From JAXLYE01 sp046351595 (GTDB lineage: Bacteria; Myxococcota_A; Polyangia; Palsa-1104; JAEUJZ01), in the NCBI GenBank assembly GCA_046351595.1, contig JAXLYE010000001.1:1116001-1180000 (forward strand): DNA of 64,000 bases. Direction: 5' to 3'. The notes under the pieces were generated by a model that was not told the DNA's origin, searched no databases, and worked only from the letters and a program-made list of their open reading frames with translations. The position numbers and the translations under genes were made by a program. Numbering within the stretch: the stretch's first letter is position 1; every line of letters begins with the position of its first letter. Of the stretch, positions 62,864 through 64,000 are shown piece after piece.

Positions 62864-63808
62864 ATGCCCGCCGAGGCCATCCACCTCTCTGCGCTGCACG
62901 ACACGCTGACCACCGCGCCCGCCGCCGCCCGCCGCCTCCTCGCCGGAGCGGAGCGTGAGCGCGCGGCCCGCCTCGGCGCCATCCTCGTCGACCTGCCCTA
63001 CTTCGATCGCTTCACGCAGGCGGTGCTGAATTACGTGCTGAAGCGGCCGCAGGTCACCTCGCGCTGGGGCGAGACGTTCCACCACAACACACCGATCGCC
63101 TTCGCACGGGCGCTCGGCGAGGCCGCGATCGAGCTCGGCCGGAGCAGCCTGACCCGCGAGGCCGGCGCTGAGCTTTTGGCCCTCGCGCTTGGCTACACCT
63201 CGCACGCCGCCGTCGACACGTCGATGCACCCGATGGTGAACGCCGAGGCCCGGCGGCGCGCCGCGGCGCTCGGCAGCACCCTCGGCCAGCAGCACCACGA
63301 GGTCGAGAAGTTCCAGAGCATCCTGTTCCACCAGGAGCGGCTCGGCCTGGACTTCATGGGCACGAGCCACCTGTACCGCTACATCTCCGTCGACGTGCGG
63401 CCGGTGGCGCGGCCGGGCGCGGTGCAGGAGGCGCTGCGCGGCGTGCTGCAGCGGCTGCACGGCGAGGCCCCCACCGTCGAGGAGCTCGGGCGCTGGGGCA
63501 GCGGCTACCGGCGCTACGTGCTGATCCTCTCGAGTCCGCTCGGCAAGACGATCGCGCCGCCCGCGGCCAAGGAGCGCGCGCGCCCCGAGCTGTTCGACGG
63601 CCTCGAGTTCCCGCGCCGCTTCGCCGCGGCGGTGGCGCAGTCGCGGCGCTGGGTCGAGGCCATGGCCGGCTACCTCTGCGACGGCCGCTTCGACGACTCG
63701 GCGCGCGAGGCGCTGCACCGCGTGATGCCCGAGGGTTCGATCGATCCCGATCCTGGGCCAGACCCTGGGCCACCCCCCGGGCGCGACGCGGCGCCGGGCA
63801 CGGCCTGA
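62864..63808 (+). CDS. Zinc-dependent phospholipase C-like protein
   Basis: A 314-residue helical protein with a His/Asp pattern of the bacterial zinc-dependent phospholipase C group: LVDLPYFDRF, ETFHHNTPIAFARALG, GYTSHAAVDTSMHPMVN and QQHHEVEKFQS supply the putative metal ligands. No signal peptide, unlike the secreted enzymes, so the activity and location are uncertain. Pro/Asp-rich C-terminus. It starts 9 bp after the amidohydrolase stop and may be co-transcribed. Confidence 0.75.
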   Translation: MPAEAIHLSALHDTLTTAPAAARRLLAGAERERAARLGAILVDLPYFDRFTQAVLNYVLKRPQVTSRWGETFHHNTPIAFARALGEAAIELGRSSLTREAGAELLALALGYTSHAAVDTSMHPMVNAEARRRAAALGSTLGQQHHEVEKFQSILFHQERLGLDFMGTSHLYRYISVDVRPVARPGAVQEALRGVLQRLHGEAPTVEELGRWGSGYRRYVLILSSPLGKTIAPPAAKERARPELFDGLEFPRRFAAAVAQSRRWVEAMAGYLCDGRFDDSAREALHRVMPEGSIDPDPGPDPGPPPGRDAAPGTA

Positions 63809-63845
63809 GCTTCCCAGGCGCGCGCGCTTCTGCGATAAAGCGGCC

Positions 63846-64000
63846 ATGGGGCTCGATCTCCGCCTGCCGATGGGAGCGCTGTTCGCCGCGATCGGCCTCG
63901 TGCTCGCCGCCTACGGCCTGCTGACGCGCGGGGATGCGATGTACCAGCGCTCGCTGGGGCTGAACGTCAACCTCGGCTGGGGGCTCGTGCTGCTCGCCTT
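63846..64000 (+). CDS. Small membrane protein (3' end beyond window)
   Basis: The first 51 codons are visible. ATG 63846 follows a GCGATAAAG that could be a -10 region. The sequence has two hydrophobic stretches (GALFAAIGLVLAAYGLL and NLGWGLVLLAF) separated by RGDAMYQRSLGLN. This resembles small multi-pass membrane proteins of unknown role found in many Gram-negatives. Confidence 0.7.
   Translation, partial: MGLDLRLPMGALFAAIGLVLAAYGLLTRGDAMYQRSLGLNVNLGWGLVLLA

Overview
The window is chromosomal DNA from a very GC-rich (roughly 70% or more), Gram-negative bacterium. The gene content points to Myxococcota (myxobacteria-like delta group): several Hanks-type Ser/Thr kinases (one partial, one with a PEGA domain, one pseudokinase), many lipoproteins with proline/aspartate-rich spacers, a cytochrome P450, PEGA/TPR proteins, a hybrid histidine kinase, and mostly short transcription units that alternate in strand. 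The taxon is inferred from style only; no rRNA, tRNA or marker gene settles it. I count 52 genes, the first and last cut by the window edges. No CRISPR array, insertion sequence or prophage is visible.

Layout. 1-7.3 kb: a Ser/Thr kinase with a large insert in its activation segment, pspA, a sigma/anti-sigma pair, an alpha/beta hydrolase, a WbsX-like protein and a SlyD-type FKBP. 7.4-15 kb: P450, acetyltransferase, PfkB kinase, secreted lipase-like lipoprotein, then a PEGA kinase beside a PPP phosphatase. 15-31 kb: DUF4105 protein overlapping a pentaheme cytochrome, pgi and a nucleotide-sugar epimerase, YceI, glmS, a von Willebrand A lipoprotein, other envelope lipoproteins and a periplasmic binding-protein-like protein. 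31.4-40.6 kb: two phage-tail-tube-like (gp19) proteins, a metallophosphoesterase, and a 1567-residue trypsin/nSTAND/transmembrane/WD40 protein whose start overlaps the phosphoesterase stop. 41-47.8 kb: a probable operon of a membrane protein, a pseudokinase, a Cys-rich lipoprotein and a thioredoxin-like protein, preceded by a PLP fold-type II protein without its catalytic lysine. 48-64 kb: ceramidase-like lipoprotein, CPBP protease, RNase Z, two divergent methyltransferases, a 21-bp minisatellite, glpK, a G-quadruplex motif and a 22-bp minisatellite, a hybrid histidine kinase, PEGA/TPR and lipoprotein genes, an amidohydrolase and a phospholipase C-like protein.

Two points stand out. First, the 31.4-40.6 kb cluster is the best candidate for an undescribed system: orphan contractile-tail-tube proteins, one internally duplicated and one fused to 37-residue repeats, next to a coupled phosphoesterase and STAND-type ATPase of the kind used in conflict and defence. 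Second, sixteen genes have a TAnnnT hexamer placed 6-9 nt before the start codon, mostly with no Shine-Dalgarno sequence. This is the geometry of leaderless transcripts and suggests that leaderless initiation is common in this organism.
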